A DNA stretch of 64,000 nt from Thermotogae bacterium (GCA_024233675.1 JACKPH010000003.1:62001-126000); one strand, 5' to 3'. Shown: positions 51,500-60,840, counted from the first letter of the stretch. The notes: generated by a model from the sequence alone, not told the origin. A program made the numbers and translations.

Positions 51500-51817
51500 T
51501 TACGCTTTGTCGACAATTTCGCCGCTTTTTTTAGCATAGCGAACTTTTGTACCGTCTTCAAGAAATTTATATCCTACTCTTGTAGGTGTTCCGGTTGACG
51601 GATCAACAAGCATTACTTTAGAAACATCTACAGGCATAGGCTGCTCTATTATTCCGCCTTCTCTTATCTGCTGAGTAGGTTTCTGATGTTTCTTGACAAC
51701 ATTTACGTTTTCAACAATTATTTTGTTGTATTTTGGTATTACTCTTAAAACTTTACCTTTTTTGCCTTTATCTTTTCCGGAAATTACAATTACCTGATCT
51801 TCTTTTTTTATTTTCAT
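51500..51817 (-). CDS. rplX: 50S ribosomal protein L24
   Basis: 105 residues from the ATG at 51817 (KIKKEDQVIVISGKDKGKKG), downstream of a GAGGTGA SD. A longer reading would overlap the L14 gene and adds a non-family N-terminus. The KOW motif is intact. L24 starts 50S assembly. Confidence 0.96.
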   Translation of the reverse strand: MKIKKEDQVIVISGKDKGKKGKVLRVIPKYNKIIVENVNVVKKHQKPTQQIREGGIIEQPMPVDVSKVMLVDPSTGTPTRVGYKFLEDGTKVRYAKKSGEIVDKA

Positions 51818-51833
51818 ATCATATTCACCTCGA

Positions 51834-52202
51834 TTACCAGACTTCTTTGGCAAGTGATGCTATCTTAACATAGCCGGCATCTCTTATTTCTCTGGCTACT
51901 GGTCCGAAAACCCTTGTTCCAATCGGCATTTTGTTTTTGTCTATAAGAACTGCTGCATTATCATCAAATCTGATGTATGAGCCGTCTTTTCTTCCTACTT
52001 CTTTGCTTGTTCTTACAACAACAGCTTTTACAACCTGACCTTTTTTTATGTCAGAATGCGGAACTGCTTCTCTTACTGAACAAACAACAATATCTCCAAC
52101 TGTACCGGTTGATTTATGAAATCCACCAAGAACTCTTATAACTCTTAAAACTTTTGCTCCTGAGTTGTCTGCTGCTCTTAATTTAGATTCTACCTGTATC
52201 AT
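51834..52202 (-). CDS. rplN: 50S ribosomal protein L14
   Basis: 122 residues. The start IQVESKLRAADNSGAKVLRVI and the C-terminal PVAREIRDAGYVKIASLAKEV are typical. It is the docking site of the silencing factor RsfS, encoded at 29505. The start overlaps the S17 stop by one base (TAATG). Confidence 0.97.
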   Translation of the reverse strand: MIQVESKLRAADNSGAKVLRVIRVLGGFHKSTGTVGDIVVCSVREAVPHSDIKKGQVVKAVVVRTSKEVGRKDGSYIRFDDNAAVLIDKNKMPIGTRVFGPVAREIRDAGYVKIASLAKEVW

Positions 52203-52489
52203 TAGAATTCGCCCCCTTCAACTTCTTCGGGTGTTCCTAATTCTGAATCAATTTTTTTAACTATTCTGACAACTGTGTATCTAACTGTTTTAGCTACAGG
52301 TTTTGATTCTTCTATTTCAACTATATCTCCGATTTTACATTCGTTGCTTTCATCATGAGCATGATATTTTTTTGTTCTTTTAATTGTTTTCTTGTAAACA
52401 GGATGTTTTACAAGGTCTTTGAACTCTACTGTAACAGTTTTATCCATTTTATCGCTTATTACAGTTCCTAATATTAATTTTTTAGGCAT
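52202..52489 (-). CDS. rpsQ: 30S ribosomal protein S17
   Basis: 95 residues. GTVISDKMDKTVTVEFKDLVKHPVYKKTIKR-type OB fold with HDESNECKIGDIVEIEESKP. The acidic end GTPEEVEGGEF is a little longer than average. It lies 6 nt after rpmC. Confidence 0.96.
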   Translation of the reverse strand: MPKKLILGTVISDKMDKTVTVEFKDLVKHPVYKKTIKRTKKYHAHDESNECKIGDIVEIEESKPVAKTVRYTVVRIVKKIDSELGTPEEVEGGEF

Positions 52490-52495
52490 TACTTA

Positions 52496-52696
52496 TTACC
52501 TCCTTATGCCGAGTTCCCTTTCTCTCAGAATGGTCTTAATTCTGGCAATATCTTTTTTGACCTGCTTTATGGTCGATGTATTTTTTAACTGACCCATTTC
52601 AAGCTGAAATCTGAGTTCAAATAATTTTTTCTTAGTTTCTTCAAATTTCTGTATTAATTCCTGTTCTGTCAACTGTACTAATTCGGTTGCTTTCAT
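52496..52696 (-). CDS. rpmC: 50S ribosomal protein L29
   Basis: 66 residues, two-helix coiled hairpin: LVQLTEQELIQKFEETKKK and LRFQLEMGQLKNTSTIKQVKKDIARIKT. It sits at the peptide exit tunnel beside L23. Coupled to rplP through a TAATG overlap. Confidence 0.96.
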   Translation of the reverse strand: MKATELVQLTEQELIQKFEETKKKLFELRFQLEMGQLKNTSTIKQVKKDIARIKTILRERELGIRR

Positions 52697-53124
52697 TAAG
52701 CTTCACCCCCTATTTGATACCTGGGCACTATTTTAGTTTTTACAGGAAGTTTGGTTGCTGCATATTCAAGAGCTTTTTTAGCTAAAGCGTCATCTACTCC
52801 GCCACCGATTTCAAATAATACTTTTCCCGGTTTTACTACTGCTACCCAACCTTCAACGTCACCTTTACCTTTACCCTGTCTTGTACCTATACCCTTGGAG
52901 GTAATTGACTTATCAGGGAATACCTTTATCCAAACTTTACCATTTCTTTTTAAAGTTCTAACCATTGCAAGTCTACAGGCTTCAATCTGCTGAGCTGTAA
53001 TCCATGAACCTTCTAAAGCCTTAAGACCCCAGTCTCCAAAATGAACTATTGATCCGCCTTTTGTGTAGCCTTTCATAGTTCCTCTCTGAACTTTTCTATA
53101 TTTAACCCTTTTAGGCATTAACAT
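52696..53124 (-). CDS. rplP: 50S ribosomal protein L16
   Basis: 142 residues. PKRVKYRKVQRGTMKG at the start and GVDDALAKKALEYAATKLPVKTKIV at the end, with GSWITAQQIEACRLAM in the middle, are diagnostic. The first ATG (53124) is 9 nt after GGAGG; a second ATG two codons later gives the usual MPKR start. L16 helps shape the A site. Confidence 0.96.
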   Translation of the reverse strand: MLMPKRVKYRKVQRGTMKGYTKGGSIVHFGDWGLKALEGSWITAQQIEACRLAMVRTLKRNGKVWIKVFPDKSITSKGIGTRQGKGKGDVEGWVAVVKPGKVLFEIGGGVDDALAKKALEYAATKLPVKTKIVPRYQIGGEA

Positions 53125-53143
53125 TGTTAATTACCTCCTTTGT

Positions 53144-53776
53144 TTATATCTGAACATCTCCTTTATATATCCAAACTTTGACACCGGTTGTTCCGTATTT
53201 TGTTTCAGCTCTTGCTGTAGCATAATCTATGTCTGATTTTATTGTCTGAAGAGGCAATCTACCTTCCATATACCATTCTATTCTTGCTATATCAGCTCCG
53301 CCTAATCTTCCGGAAACCATTATTTTGATACCTTTAGCGCCTCTTCTCATAGCATTTGATATTGCTCTTTTCATAGCAACTTTATGAGAAACTCTTCTTA
53401 AAAGCTGATTTGAAATATCTTCAGCAATTAACTGTGCGCTTGAAAAAGGATTTTTAAGTTCCTGAACAAAAACTTTTACTTCTCTGTCATTAACCATTTT
53501 ACCAAGAGATGCTCTAAGATCGTTGATTTCCTGACCTTTTTTACCTATGATAATTCCAACTCTTGAAGCATATATGTTAACGTTTACTTTAGATTCAGTA
53601 TTTCTGTCAATAACGATTTCAGATATTCCGGCTCTCTCATATTTATTTTTTATGAAATCTCTGATTAATCTATCTTCGTGTAAATATTCGGAATAGTTTC
53701 TTTCGCTGAACCATACTGATTTCCATGGTTTTGACACTCCTACCCTAAATCCATATGGATGTACTTTTGAACCCAC
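53144..53776 (-). CDS. rpsC: 30S ribosomal protein S3
   Basis: 210 residues from a GTG (GSKVHPYGFRVGVSKPWKS). The KH domain holds RVGIIIGKKGQEI; the C-terminal domain has SGRLGGADIARIEWYMEGRLPLQT. S3 lies at the mRNA entry and has helicase activity with S4 and S5. SD GAGGTGAAAC. Confidence 0.97.
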   Translation of the reverse strand: MGSKVHPYGFRVGVSKPWKSVWFSERNYSEYLHEDRLIRDFIKNKYERAGISEIVIDRNTESKVNVNIYASRVGIIIGKKGQEINDLRASLGKMVNDREVKVFVQELKNPFSSAQLIAEDISNQLLRRVSHKVAMKRAISNAMRRGAKGIKIMVSGRLGGADIARIEWYMEGRLPLQTIKSDIDYATARAETKYGTTGVKVWIYKGDVQI

Positions 53777-53788
53777 GAAAGTTTCACC

Positions 53789-54226
53789 TCACTTTGTATT
53801 TGCGTTTCTGTCTCTGACTGTTAATGTAATATGACTCATTCTTTTCTGAAGAATATCGGCTCTACCTCTTGATCTCGGCCACATTCTCTTCATTCTTGGT
53901 CCTTCATTTATCATTATTTCTGATAAATATAAATTTTCTGATTTTAAACCAAAATTATTTTCAGCATTTGCTATAGCAGACATTAATACTTTATATATAA
54001 GTCTTGCTGATTTTTTAGGGCTGAACATTAAAATCTGTAATGCTTCACTTACATCTTTACCTCTTACAGTGTTTGCAATTGCTCTGCATTTAGTCGGAGA
54101 TATTCTTAAGTATTTTGCAGTAGCTGATGCTTCAACAACTGCGAGTGAAGCTTCGTGTTCTTTTCTCAATCTATGGAAAACTGATCTTTTTAGTTTTTTA
54201 CCATCCTGTACTCTTGAGAAAGCCAT
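53789..54226 (-). CDS. rplV: 50S ribosomal protein L22
   Basis: 145 residues from the ATG at 54226, 8 nt after GGAGG; the ATG two codons earlier is too close to the SD. It has a 35-residue N-terminal extension before the family start ATAKYLRISPTKCRAIANTVRGK. The loop MKRMWPRSRGRADILQKRMSHI reaches the exit tunnel. Confidence 0.95.
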   Translation of the reverse strand: MAFSRVQDGKKLKRSVFHRLRKEHEASLAVVEASATAKYLRISPTKCRAIANTVRGKDVSEALQILMFSPKKSARLIYKVLMSAIANAENNFGLKSENLYLSEIMINEGPRMKRMWPRSRGRADILQKRMSHITLTVRDRNANTK

Positions 54227-54242
54227 TATCATTCCCTCCTCA

Positions 54243-54527
54243 TTACTTCATTTTGCCTTTTACAGCCTTCTTATCTATGTGTCCTCCGAATCTTCTTGTT
54301 GGAGAAAATTCACCTAATCTATGACCGATCATCTGTTCTGAAATGTATACAGGAAGATGTTTCATTCCGTTATGTACTGCTATTGTATGTCCAACAAATT
54401 CCGGAAGAATCATAGATGCTCTTGACCAAGTTTTAATTACTTTCTTTTCACCCTTTTCATTAAGTTCTCTTATTTTCTTTAAGAGGCTTGGGTGCACATA
54501 TGGTCCTTTTTTGATTGATCTACTCAC
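54243..54527 (-). CDS. rpsS: 30S ribosomal protein S19
   Basis: 94 residues from a GTG (SRSIKKGPYVHPSLLKKI). IKTWSRASMILPEFVGHTIAVHNG and LGEFSPTRRFGGHI are conserved. S19 forms the head near S13. SD GGGGGTG. Confidence 0.97.
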   Translation of the reverse strand: MSRSIKKGPYVHPSLLKKIRELNEKGEKKVIKTWSRASMILPEFVGHTIAVHNGMKHLPVYISEQMIGHRLGEFSPTRRFGGHIDKKAVKGKMK

Positions 54528-54542
54528 TCAAAACACCCCCAC

Positions 54543-55370
54543 TTATTTACCGTTTCTTCTTCTTACGATTAATTTATCTGATCTTCTTTTACCTCTTCTT
54601 GTCTTGTATCCTTTAGCAGGTAAGCCCCATGGAGACTGTGGTAAATGTCCTTTTGAAGAACCTTCTCCTCCACCCATCGGATGGTCAACCGGGTTCATAA
54701 CCATACCTCTAACGTGTCCTTTTCTACCTTTCCATCTAAGTTTTCCGGCTTTACCGTCAACTTCGTTTATATGATCTTCATTGCTAACCTGACCTATTGT
54801 AGCCATACATTTTACCGGTACTCTTCTGAGTTCTCCGGAAGGCATTCTTAACAATGCGTATTTTCCTTCTTTTGCCATCAGCTGTGTATAAGAACCTGCT
54901 GATTTTGCTATTTTTCCACCTCTGCCGGGTTCAAATTCTACATTGTGAACTAGAGTTCCAAGAGGAATATTTTCAAGAGGTAATGCATTACCTACTTTTA
55001 TTTCAGAATTAGCACCGTTAAAAACTGTAGCACCAACTTTCAATCCCTTTGGAGCAAGTATATATCTTTTTTCTCCGTCAGCATAACATAGAAGAGCTAT
55101 CCTTGCGGTTCTGTTAGGATCATATTCTATAGAAACAACCTTAGCCGGAATATCCATTTTATTTCTTTTAAAATCTATTATTCTGTATCTTCTTTTATGT
55201 CCGCCGCCTCTGAATCTGAGAGTTACTCTACCGTAGGAGTTTCTACCTCCGGTTCTTTTAAGAGGTGCTATAAGAGATTTTTCCGGTTTGTTTGTTGTTA
55301 TGTCTGAAAAATCAGATATTACCATGAACCTTCTTGAAGGTGTTGTTGGTTTGAACTTTTTAAGACCCAT
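54543..55370 (-). CDS. rplB: 50S ribosomal protein L2
   Basis: 275 residues. KKFKPTTPSRRFMVISDF at the start, GGGHKRRYRIIDF, and the C-terminal VMNPVDHPMGGGEG with the functionally essential histidine are present. L2 is needed for subunit joining and peptidyl transfer. Confidence 0.97.
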   Translation of the reverse strand: MGLKKFKPTTPSRRFMVISDFSDITTNKPEKSLIAPLKRTGGRNSYGRVTLRFRGGGHKRRYRIIDFKRNKMDIPAKVVSIEYDPNRTARIALLCYADGEKRYILAPKGLKVGATVFNGANSEIKVGNALPLENIPLGTLVHNVEFEPGRGGKIAKSAGSYTQLMAKEGKYALLRMPSGELRRVPVKCMATIGQVSNEDHINEVDGKAGKLRWKGRKGHVRGMVMNPVDHPMGGGEGSSKGHLPQSPWGLPAKGYKTRRGKRRSDKLIVRRRNGK

Positions 55371-55384
55371 TCCTAATCACCTCT

Positions 55385-55681
55385 TTATATATTTCCCTGC
55401 AGCTCTTTAATTACATACCCGTCTGCAAGTTTAACAATAGCTTTTTTCCAGCTTCTTGTTTTTCCTTCATTTTTTCCCATTCTTTTTACTTTACCTTTTA
55501 CGTTCATTACAAAAACTTTTTCTACTTTTACACCGTATAAGGCTTCTATTGCTTCTTTTACATCTGTTTTATTGCATTCTCTGCTTACTTCAAATGTATA
55601 TTTTCTGTCCTGCATTAACATATATGATTTTTCTGTTAAAACAGGTCTTGTTATGATGTCATATGCTCTTAGTTTTTCCAT
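55385..55681 (-). CDS. rplW: 50S ribosomal protein L23
   Basis: 98 residues. DIITRPVLTEKSYMLMQDRKYTFEV and VKEAIEALYGVKVEKVFVMN are characteristic. L23 is the docking point for trigger factor and SRP at the tunnel exit. One-base overlap (TAATG) with rplD. Confidence 0.96.
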   Translation of the reverse strand: MEKLRAYDIITRPVLTEKSYMLMQDRKYTFEVSRECNKTDVKEAIEALYGVKVEKVFVMNVKGKVKRMGKNEGKTRSWKKAIVKLADGYVIKELQGNI

Positions 55682-56346
55682 TATGCGAGCACCTCCTCGA
55701 TCTTGGAGACCATATCTTTTGTAAGAACTAATACTTCGCTGTTAATAACGTCAAAAACATTAAAACCGTCTATATTTTTAACATTCTGATTAGCATTATC
55801 TGCTATAAGAACTTTTAAACCGGCAATGTTTTTAGCACTTAACTTAACATCTTTGTACTGCTGTGTCTGATACGGTAATACCATTAAAACTTTTTTATCC
55901 TGTATCTTAAGTCCTGAAAGAATTTCTTTCATGTTTTTTGTTCTTACTGCATCAACTTTAATATCATCAATAAACATTATGTTATTTTCTTTCAGTCTTA
56001 AACTCAAAGCTGATCTTAAAGCTAATCTTTTTATTTTCTTATTCAGTTTTTTGTAGTATTCTCTTGGTTTTGGTCCAAAAGTAACTCCACCTTTTCTGAA
56101 CAATGGTGATCTTATAGAACCGGCTCTTGCTCTACCTGTATGTTTCTGAGCCCACGGTTTTCTACCGCCACCTCTTACTTCTGATCTTGTTTTTGTAGAA
56201 GCTGTACCTGATCTTTTGTTTGTAAGCTGCATGTCAACGTAATCAAACAAAACATTTAAATTCGGTTCGATTCCGAAAACTGCATCAGAAAGATCAAGAG
56301 TTCCTACTTTTTCTCCCTTGATGTTAAGCAATTCTACATTAGCCAT
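55681..56346 (-). CDS. rplD: 50S ribosomal protein L4
   Basis: 221 residues. The extended loop is RSGTASTKTRSEVRGGGRKPWAQKHTGRARAG (cited in part; about 43-75), followed by SPLFRKGGVTFGPKPREY. L4 lines the tunnel and represses the S10 operon in E. coli. Length is slightly above average. Confidence 0.97.
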   Translation of the reverse strand: MANVELLNIKGEKVGTLDLSDAVFGIEPNLNVLFDYVDMQLTNKRSGTASTKTRSEVRGGGRKPWAQKHTGRARAGSIRSPLFRKGGVTFGPKPREYYKKLNKKIKRLALRSALSLRLKENNIMFIDDIKVDAVRTKNMKEILSGLKIQDKKVLMVLPYQTQQYKDVKLSAKNIAGLKVLIADNANQNVKNIDGFNVFDVINSEVLVLTKDMVSKIEEVLA

Positions 56347-56386
56347 TTTGAGACTACCTCCTTATAACGTTTTCGGGCGTTTATTA

Positions 56387-57010
56387 TTATTTTTTAATTG
56401 CTTCTCTTATAGTTACTAATCCGCCCTTGGCTCCTGGGACTCCACCTTTGATCGCTATTAGGTCATTTTCTACATCTATATAAACAACTTCTGAGTTCAA
56501 TATTGTAACTTTTTCATTTCCGTAATGTCCAGACATCTTTTTGCCTCTAAATACTTTAGCAGGATATGTATGCTGACCTGTAGAAGCTAATCCTCTGTGG
56601 AATTTAGAACCGTGAGATGCTTCTCCTCCTCTGAAATTCCATCTTTTCATGGCACCGGTATAACCTCTACCTTTGGTTTTACCAGAAACATCGACTTTTT
56701 CTCCGATTTCGAAAACATCTGCTTTAATTTCCTGACCGATTTCATAAGAATCAACTGATTCAACAATGAATTCCTTTAAAAATCTCATAGGTTTTACATT
56801 TGCTCTTTTGAAATGTCCGATAAGAGGTTTTGTTACTTTTCTTTCGGGTAATTCTTCAAAACCTACCTGAATTGCATTGTAACCGTTTTTTTCTTCAGTC
56901 ATTTTATCCACAACAATACAAGGTCCAGCTTTTATAACTGTGACCGGGATAGCCTTTCCATCTTTGTAAACTCTTGTCATACCTATTTTTTTACCAATTA
57001 AACCTTTCAT
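56387..57010 (-). CDS. rplC: 50S ribosomal protein L3
   Basis: 207 residues. MKGLIGKKIGMTRVYKDGKA at the start and KGRGYTGAMKRWNFRGGEASHG in the central loop that reaches the peptidyl transferase centre. SD GGAGGTG before the ATG. It follows rpsJ after 33 nt. Confidence 0.97.
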   Translation of the reverse strand: MKGLIGKKIGMTRVYKDGKAIPVTVIKAGPCIVVDKMTEEKNGYNAIQVGFEELPERKVTKPLIGHFKRANVKPMRFLKEFIVESVDSYEIGQEIKADVFEIGEKVDVSGKTKGRGYTGAMKRWNFRGGEASHGSKFHRGLASTGQHTYPAKVFRGKKMSGHYGNEKVTILNSEVVYIDVENDLIAIKGGVPGAKGGLVTIREAIKK

Positions 57011-57043
57011 GCTTTTGCACCTCCAGAGCCCGATCTGTTTTCA

Positions 57044-57352
57044 TTAAGCTTTAATATCTACTGCTACTCCTGCAGGAATAGATACTTTCATAAGTTTGGT
57101 AACTGTTTCTGATGAAGCTTCATAAATATAAATTACTCTTTTGTGAACTCTTTTTTCAAATTGTTCCATAGAGTAAGCATATTTGTGTGGTGACCTAATA
57201 ACCGAATATACACTTCTTTCTACAGGAAGCGGTATTGGTCCGGATACTTTTGCATCAACTTCTTTGACTGCTTCAATTATTTTTTTTGCAGATTCATCAA
57301 GAAGTTTGTGGTCATAAGCCTTTAGTTTTATTTTTATATACTTCTTACCCAT
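57044..57352 (-). CDS. rpsJ: 30S ribosomal protein S10
   Basis: 102 residues. KYIKIKLKAYDHKLLDESAKKI, GPIPLPVERSVYSVIRSPH and the FEKRVHKRVIYI segment are typical. S10 (NusE) also joins transcription antitermination complexes. It follows tuf by 100 nt with a hairpin in the spacer; SD GGAGG is about 12 nt from the ATG, somewhat far. Confidence 0.97.
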   Translation of the reverse strand: MGKKYIKIKLKAYDHKLLDESAKKIIEAVKEVDAKVSGPIPLPVERSVYSVIRSPHKYAYSMEQFEKRVHKRVIYIYEASSETVTKLMKVSIPAGVAVDIKA

Positions 57353-57385
57353 ATTTTGCAGGTCCCTCCTTTTACCGAATAGTAA

Positions 57386-57405
57386 GGGGAGCAGAGAAGC
57401 TCCCC
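57386..57405 (-). terminator. Weak terminator or attenuator between tuf and rpsJ
   Basis: A 7-bp GC-rich stem GGGGAGC/GCTCCCC with a 6-nt loop, followed on the minus strand by TTACTATTC, a poor T tract. It may reduce expression of the S10 genes relative to tuf, or stabilise the tuf 3' end. Confidence 0.5.
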
Positions 57406-57452
57406 ATTTTCCTTCAAATATTTTAACTTTAAATTATTTCATGAATATTTTT

Positions 57453-58652
57453 TTATTCTATTATTTCTGTAACAACACCGGCTCCAACTGTTCTTCCGCC
57501 TTCTCTTATAGCAAATCTCATACCTACTTCAAGAGCAACTTTGTAGATTAAGTCGATTGTCATAATGATGTTGTCGCCAGGCATAACCATTTCAGCACCT
57601 GAATCGAATGACTCTAAAGCTCCGGTTACGTCAGCTGTTCTGATATAGAACTGTGGTCTGTATCCTTTTGTAAAAGGTGTATGTCTTCCGCCTTCTTCTT
57701 TTTTAAGAACGTAAACCTGTGCTTTGAATTTTTTATGAGGTGTAATTGAACCTGGTTTAGCTAAAACCTGTCCTCTTCTTACATCATCTTTGTCAATACC
57801 TCTTAAAAGACAACCAACGTTATCTCCGGCCTGTCCTTCATCAAGAAGTTTTCTGAACATTTCAACACCGGTACATACAGTTTTCTTTGTTTCTTCTGCC
57901 ATACCGATAATTTCAATTTCGTCTGAAGTGTGAACAATACCTCTTTCGATTCTTCCTGTAACAACTGTACCTCTACCTGTAATTGTGAAGATATCTTCTA
58001 TAGGCATAAGGAACGGCTGATCTGTAGGTCTTTCAGGATCTGGGAAGTATGTATCTACTTTATCCATAAGTTCATATATTTTCTTTGTCCATTCGTCATC
58101 TGTTGTATCTGTTTCAAGAGCTTTTAAAGCTGATCCTCTAACTATAGGAAGATCGTCTCCAGGGAATTCGTAAGAAGATAATAAATCTCTTACTTCCATT
58201 TCAACTAAATCTATTAATTCGTCATCGTCAACCATATCACATTTGTTGATGAAAACAACTATAGCAGGAACATTAACCTGTCTTGCCAAAAGAACGTGTT
58301 CTCTTGTCTGAGGCATAACTCCGTCTGTAGCAGCAACAACAAGTATTGCTCCGTCCATCTGAGCTGCTCCGGTAATCATGTTTTTAATGTAGTCAGCATG
58401 ACCTGGACAGTCAATATGTGCGTAATGTCTGTGTTCTGTTTCGTATTCAACGTGAGAAACGTTTATAGTGATACCTCTTGCTCTTTCTTCAGGAGCTTTA
58501 TCGATCATGTCGAAAGGAGTAAAATCAGCTAAACCTTTTAATGCCAATGATTTGGTTATAGCAGCTGTAAGTGTAGTTTTACCATGGTCAATATGACCGA
58601 TTGTACCAATGTTCATATGGATTTTATTTCTGACAAACTTTTCTTTTGCCAT
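57453..58652 (-). CDS. tuf: Elongation factor Tu
   Basis: 399 residues. GTPase motifs GHIDHGKTT (G1), RGITI (G2), DCPGHADY (G3) and NKCDMVDD (G4), then domains 2 and 3 ending GGRTVGAGVVTEI. It delivers aminoacyl-tRNA to the ribosome. It has its own strong promoter at 58699-58727 besides read-through from fusA, in keeping with its high demand. Confidence 0.98.
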   Translation of the reverse strand: MAKEKFVRNKIHMNIGTIGHIDHGKTTLTAAITKSLALKGLADFTPFDMIDKAPEERARGITINVSHVEYETEHRHYAHIDCPGHADYIKNMITGAAQMDGAILVVAATDGVMPQTREHVLLARQVNVPAIVVFINKCDMVDDDELIDLVEMEVRDLLSSYEFPGDDLPIVRGSALKALETDTTDDEWTKKIYELMDKVDTYFPDPERPTDQPFLMPIEDIFTITGRGTVVTGRIERGIVHTSDEIEIIGMAEETKKTVCTGVEMFRKLLDEGQAGDNVGCLLRGIDKDDVRRGQVLAKPGSITPHKKFKAQVYVLKKEEGGRHTPFTKGYRPQFYIRTADVTGALESFDSGAEMVMPGDNIIMTIDLIYKVALEVGMRFAIREGGRTVGAGVVTEIIE

Positions 58653-58698
58653 TTGTTTTTCCCTCCCTATATTTTATTGATAAGAATATACATTTGAA

Positions 58699-58727
58699 AT
58701 TATACATTATTTTTCGGATAAGTTCAA
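58699..58727 (-). promoter_or_regulatory. Strong promoter in front of tuf
   Basis: Minus strand TTGAAC (58722-58727), exactly 17 bp, TATAAT (58699-58704). The -10 is preceded directly by TG. It lies between the fusA stop and the tuf SD. Confidence 0.85.
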
Positions 58728-58736
58728 CTGTTTTTA

Positions 58737-60824
58737 TTATTCTTTGTTTATTACTTTTTCTGCAACACTCTGCGGAACTTCTTCGTAGTGACCGAACTGT
58801 ATAGAATTTGTTGCTCTTCCCTGTGAAAGTGATCTCATTACAGTAGCGTATCCGAAAAGTTCTGAAAGAGGTACAAGTGCATGAATAACTCTTGTGTTTG
58901 TTGAACCTATGCTGTCAAATCCTTCAATTCTTCCTCTTCTTGAATTAAGGTCTGCTATAATATCTCCCATATATTCTTCAGGAGTTGTAACATCAACCTT
59001 CATTATAGGTTCAAGAAGTACAGGTTTTGCTTTTCTGGCAGCATCTTTAAGTGCCATAGAACCTGCAATTTTAAACGCCATTTCAGAAGAGTCAACTTCG
59101 TGATATGATCCGTCATAAAGTCTTACTTTTACATTAACCATAGGATAACCGGCAAGAACACCGTTCTGAAGGGCTTCTCTTACACCTGATTCTACAGCAG
59201 GTACGTATTCTCTTGGTATAGTTCCTCCTACGATTGCATTTTCAAATTCAAATAATTTTTCAGAGTTTAACGGAAGCGGTTCGATCTGAATCTTAACATG
59301 TCCGTACTGACCTTTACCACCCGACTGTCTTATGTATTTTGTTTCAACATCGGCAGTACCTCTTATTGTTTCTCTGTAAGCAACCTGTGGTTTACCTACT
59401 TTAACAACAACACCGTGTTCTCTTTTTATTCTGTCTACTATTATTTCAAGATGTAATTCTCCCATACCTGAAAGAATTGTTTCTCCTGTTTCATGATCAA
59501 CTTCAGCTCTCAAACTCGGATCTTCTGAAGTTAATGCAGCAAGAGCTTTAGAAAGTTTTGCTTCATCCTGTTTTGTTTCAGGTTCTATAGAAACATTGAT
59601 AACCGGTTCAGGGAATTCAAGTGTTTCAAGTATTATTTCAGAATCAAGCCCTGCAAGAGTGTCTCCTGTTGTTGTATCTTTAAGACCAACTACAGCAACT
59701 ATATCTCCGGCTCTTATGTAATCAATTTCTTCTCTCTGATCAGAATGCATGAACATAAGTCTTGAAACTCTTTCTTTTTTATCTTTTGTTGTATTTAATA
59801 CATAATTACCTTTTTCAAATTTACCTGAATAAACTCTTGCAAAAGTTAATTTACCAACAAAAGGATCTACCATTATTTTGAAAGCCAAAGCCATGAATGG
59901 TCCGTCTTCGTCAGGATGAATTTCCTGTACAAATTCTTTTGTTCTGTAATCATAAGCTTTAACAGGCGGTAAATCCAAAGGTGAAGGCAAATAATCAACT
60001 ATTGCGTCAAGTACAGGCTGAACACCTTTATTTTTAAAAGAAGATCCACAGAAAACAGGAACTATAGAATTGCTTATTGTTCCTTTTCTCAAAGCTGCTT
60101 TTAATTTTTCAGCAGGTATTTCTTCTTCGTTTAAATACATATCCATGATTTCATCATCAAATTCTGCTGCTGCTGAAACCAATTCTTCTCTTTTTTCATT
60201 GGCGATGTCTACTAAATCAGCAGGAATATCTGTATATTCCATCTGGCTTCCGTCTTCATTTACCCAGTATATAGCCTGCATTTTTATAAGATCAACAACA
60301 CCTTTAAAATCTACTTCGGAACCTATCGGTACCTGCATAGCAACAGGTTTTGCACCAAGTTTAACAACCATTGTTTTTATAGCATTAAAGTAATCTGCTC
60401 CGATTTTATCCATTTTGTTCATATATGCAATTCTCGGAACTTCATATTTGTCTGCCTGTCTCCATACTGTTTCTGACTGAGGTTCAACACCAACCTGTGC
60501 ATCAAATGTTGCAACAGCACCATCAAGAACTCTGAGAGATCTTTCAACTTCAACTGTAAAGTCAACGTGGCCCGGAGTGTCAATTATGTTAATTCTATGA
60601 TTTTTCCAGAATGCAGTTGTAGCAGCTGAAGTAATTGTAATACCTCTTTCTTTTTCCTGTTCCATCCAGTCCATTGTAGCTGTACCGTCATCAACAGAAC
60701 CTATTTTATGTTTTTTACCTGTATAATAAATAATTCTTTCTGATGTAGTTGTTTTACCGGCATCTATATGGGCAATAATACCTATATTTCGGGTCTTCTC
60801 AAGGGGATAAATTCTTTCTTTCAA
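58737..60824 (-). CDS. fusA: Elongation factor G
   Basis: 695 residues. GTPase motifs AHIDAGKTT, RGITI, DTPGHVDF and NKMDKIG; domain IV with GGKGQYGHVKIQIEP and the C-terminal EF-G fold VPLSELFGYATVMRSLSQGRA. It drives tRNA-mRNA translocation. The start is TTG with GGAGG 8 nt upstream, unusual for so highly expressed a gene. It follows rpsG after 16 nt. Confidence 0.98.
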   Translation of the reverse strand: MKERIYPLEKTRNIGIIAHIDAGKTTTSERIIYYTGKKHKIGSVDDGTATMDWMEQEKERGITITSAATTAFWKNHRINIIDTPGHVDFTVEVERSLRVLDGAVATFDAQVGVEPQSETVWRQADKYEVPRIAYMNKMDKIGADYFNAIKTMVVKLGAKPVAMQVPIGSEVDFKGVVDLIKMQAIYWVNEDGSQMEYTDIPADLVDIANEKREELVSAAAEFDDEIMDMYLNEEEIPAEKLKAALRKGTISNSIVPVFCGSSFKNKGVQPVLDAIVDYLPSPLDLPPVKAYDYRTKEFVQEIHPDEDGPFMALAFKIMVDPFVGKLTFARVYSGKFEKGNYVLNTTKDKKERVSRLMFMHSDQREEIDYIRAGDIVAVVGLKDTTTGDTLAGLDSEIILETLEFPEPVINVSIEPETKQDEAKLSKALAALTSEDPSLRAEVDHETGETILSGMGELHLEIIVDRIKREHGVVVKVGKPQVAYRETIRGTADVETKYIRQSGGKGQYGHVKIQIEPLPLNSEKLFEFENAIVGGTIPREYVPAVESGVREALQNGVLAGYPMVNVKVRLYDGSYHEVDSSEMAFKIAGSMALKDAARKAKPVLLEPIMKVDVTTPEEYMGDIIADLNSRRGRIEGFDSIGSTNTRVIHALVPLSELFGYATVMRSLSQGRATNSIQFGHYEEVPQSVAEKVINKE

Positions 60825-60840
60825 CGGGTTCGCCTCCTAA

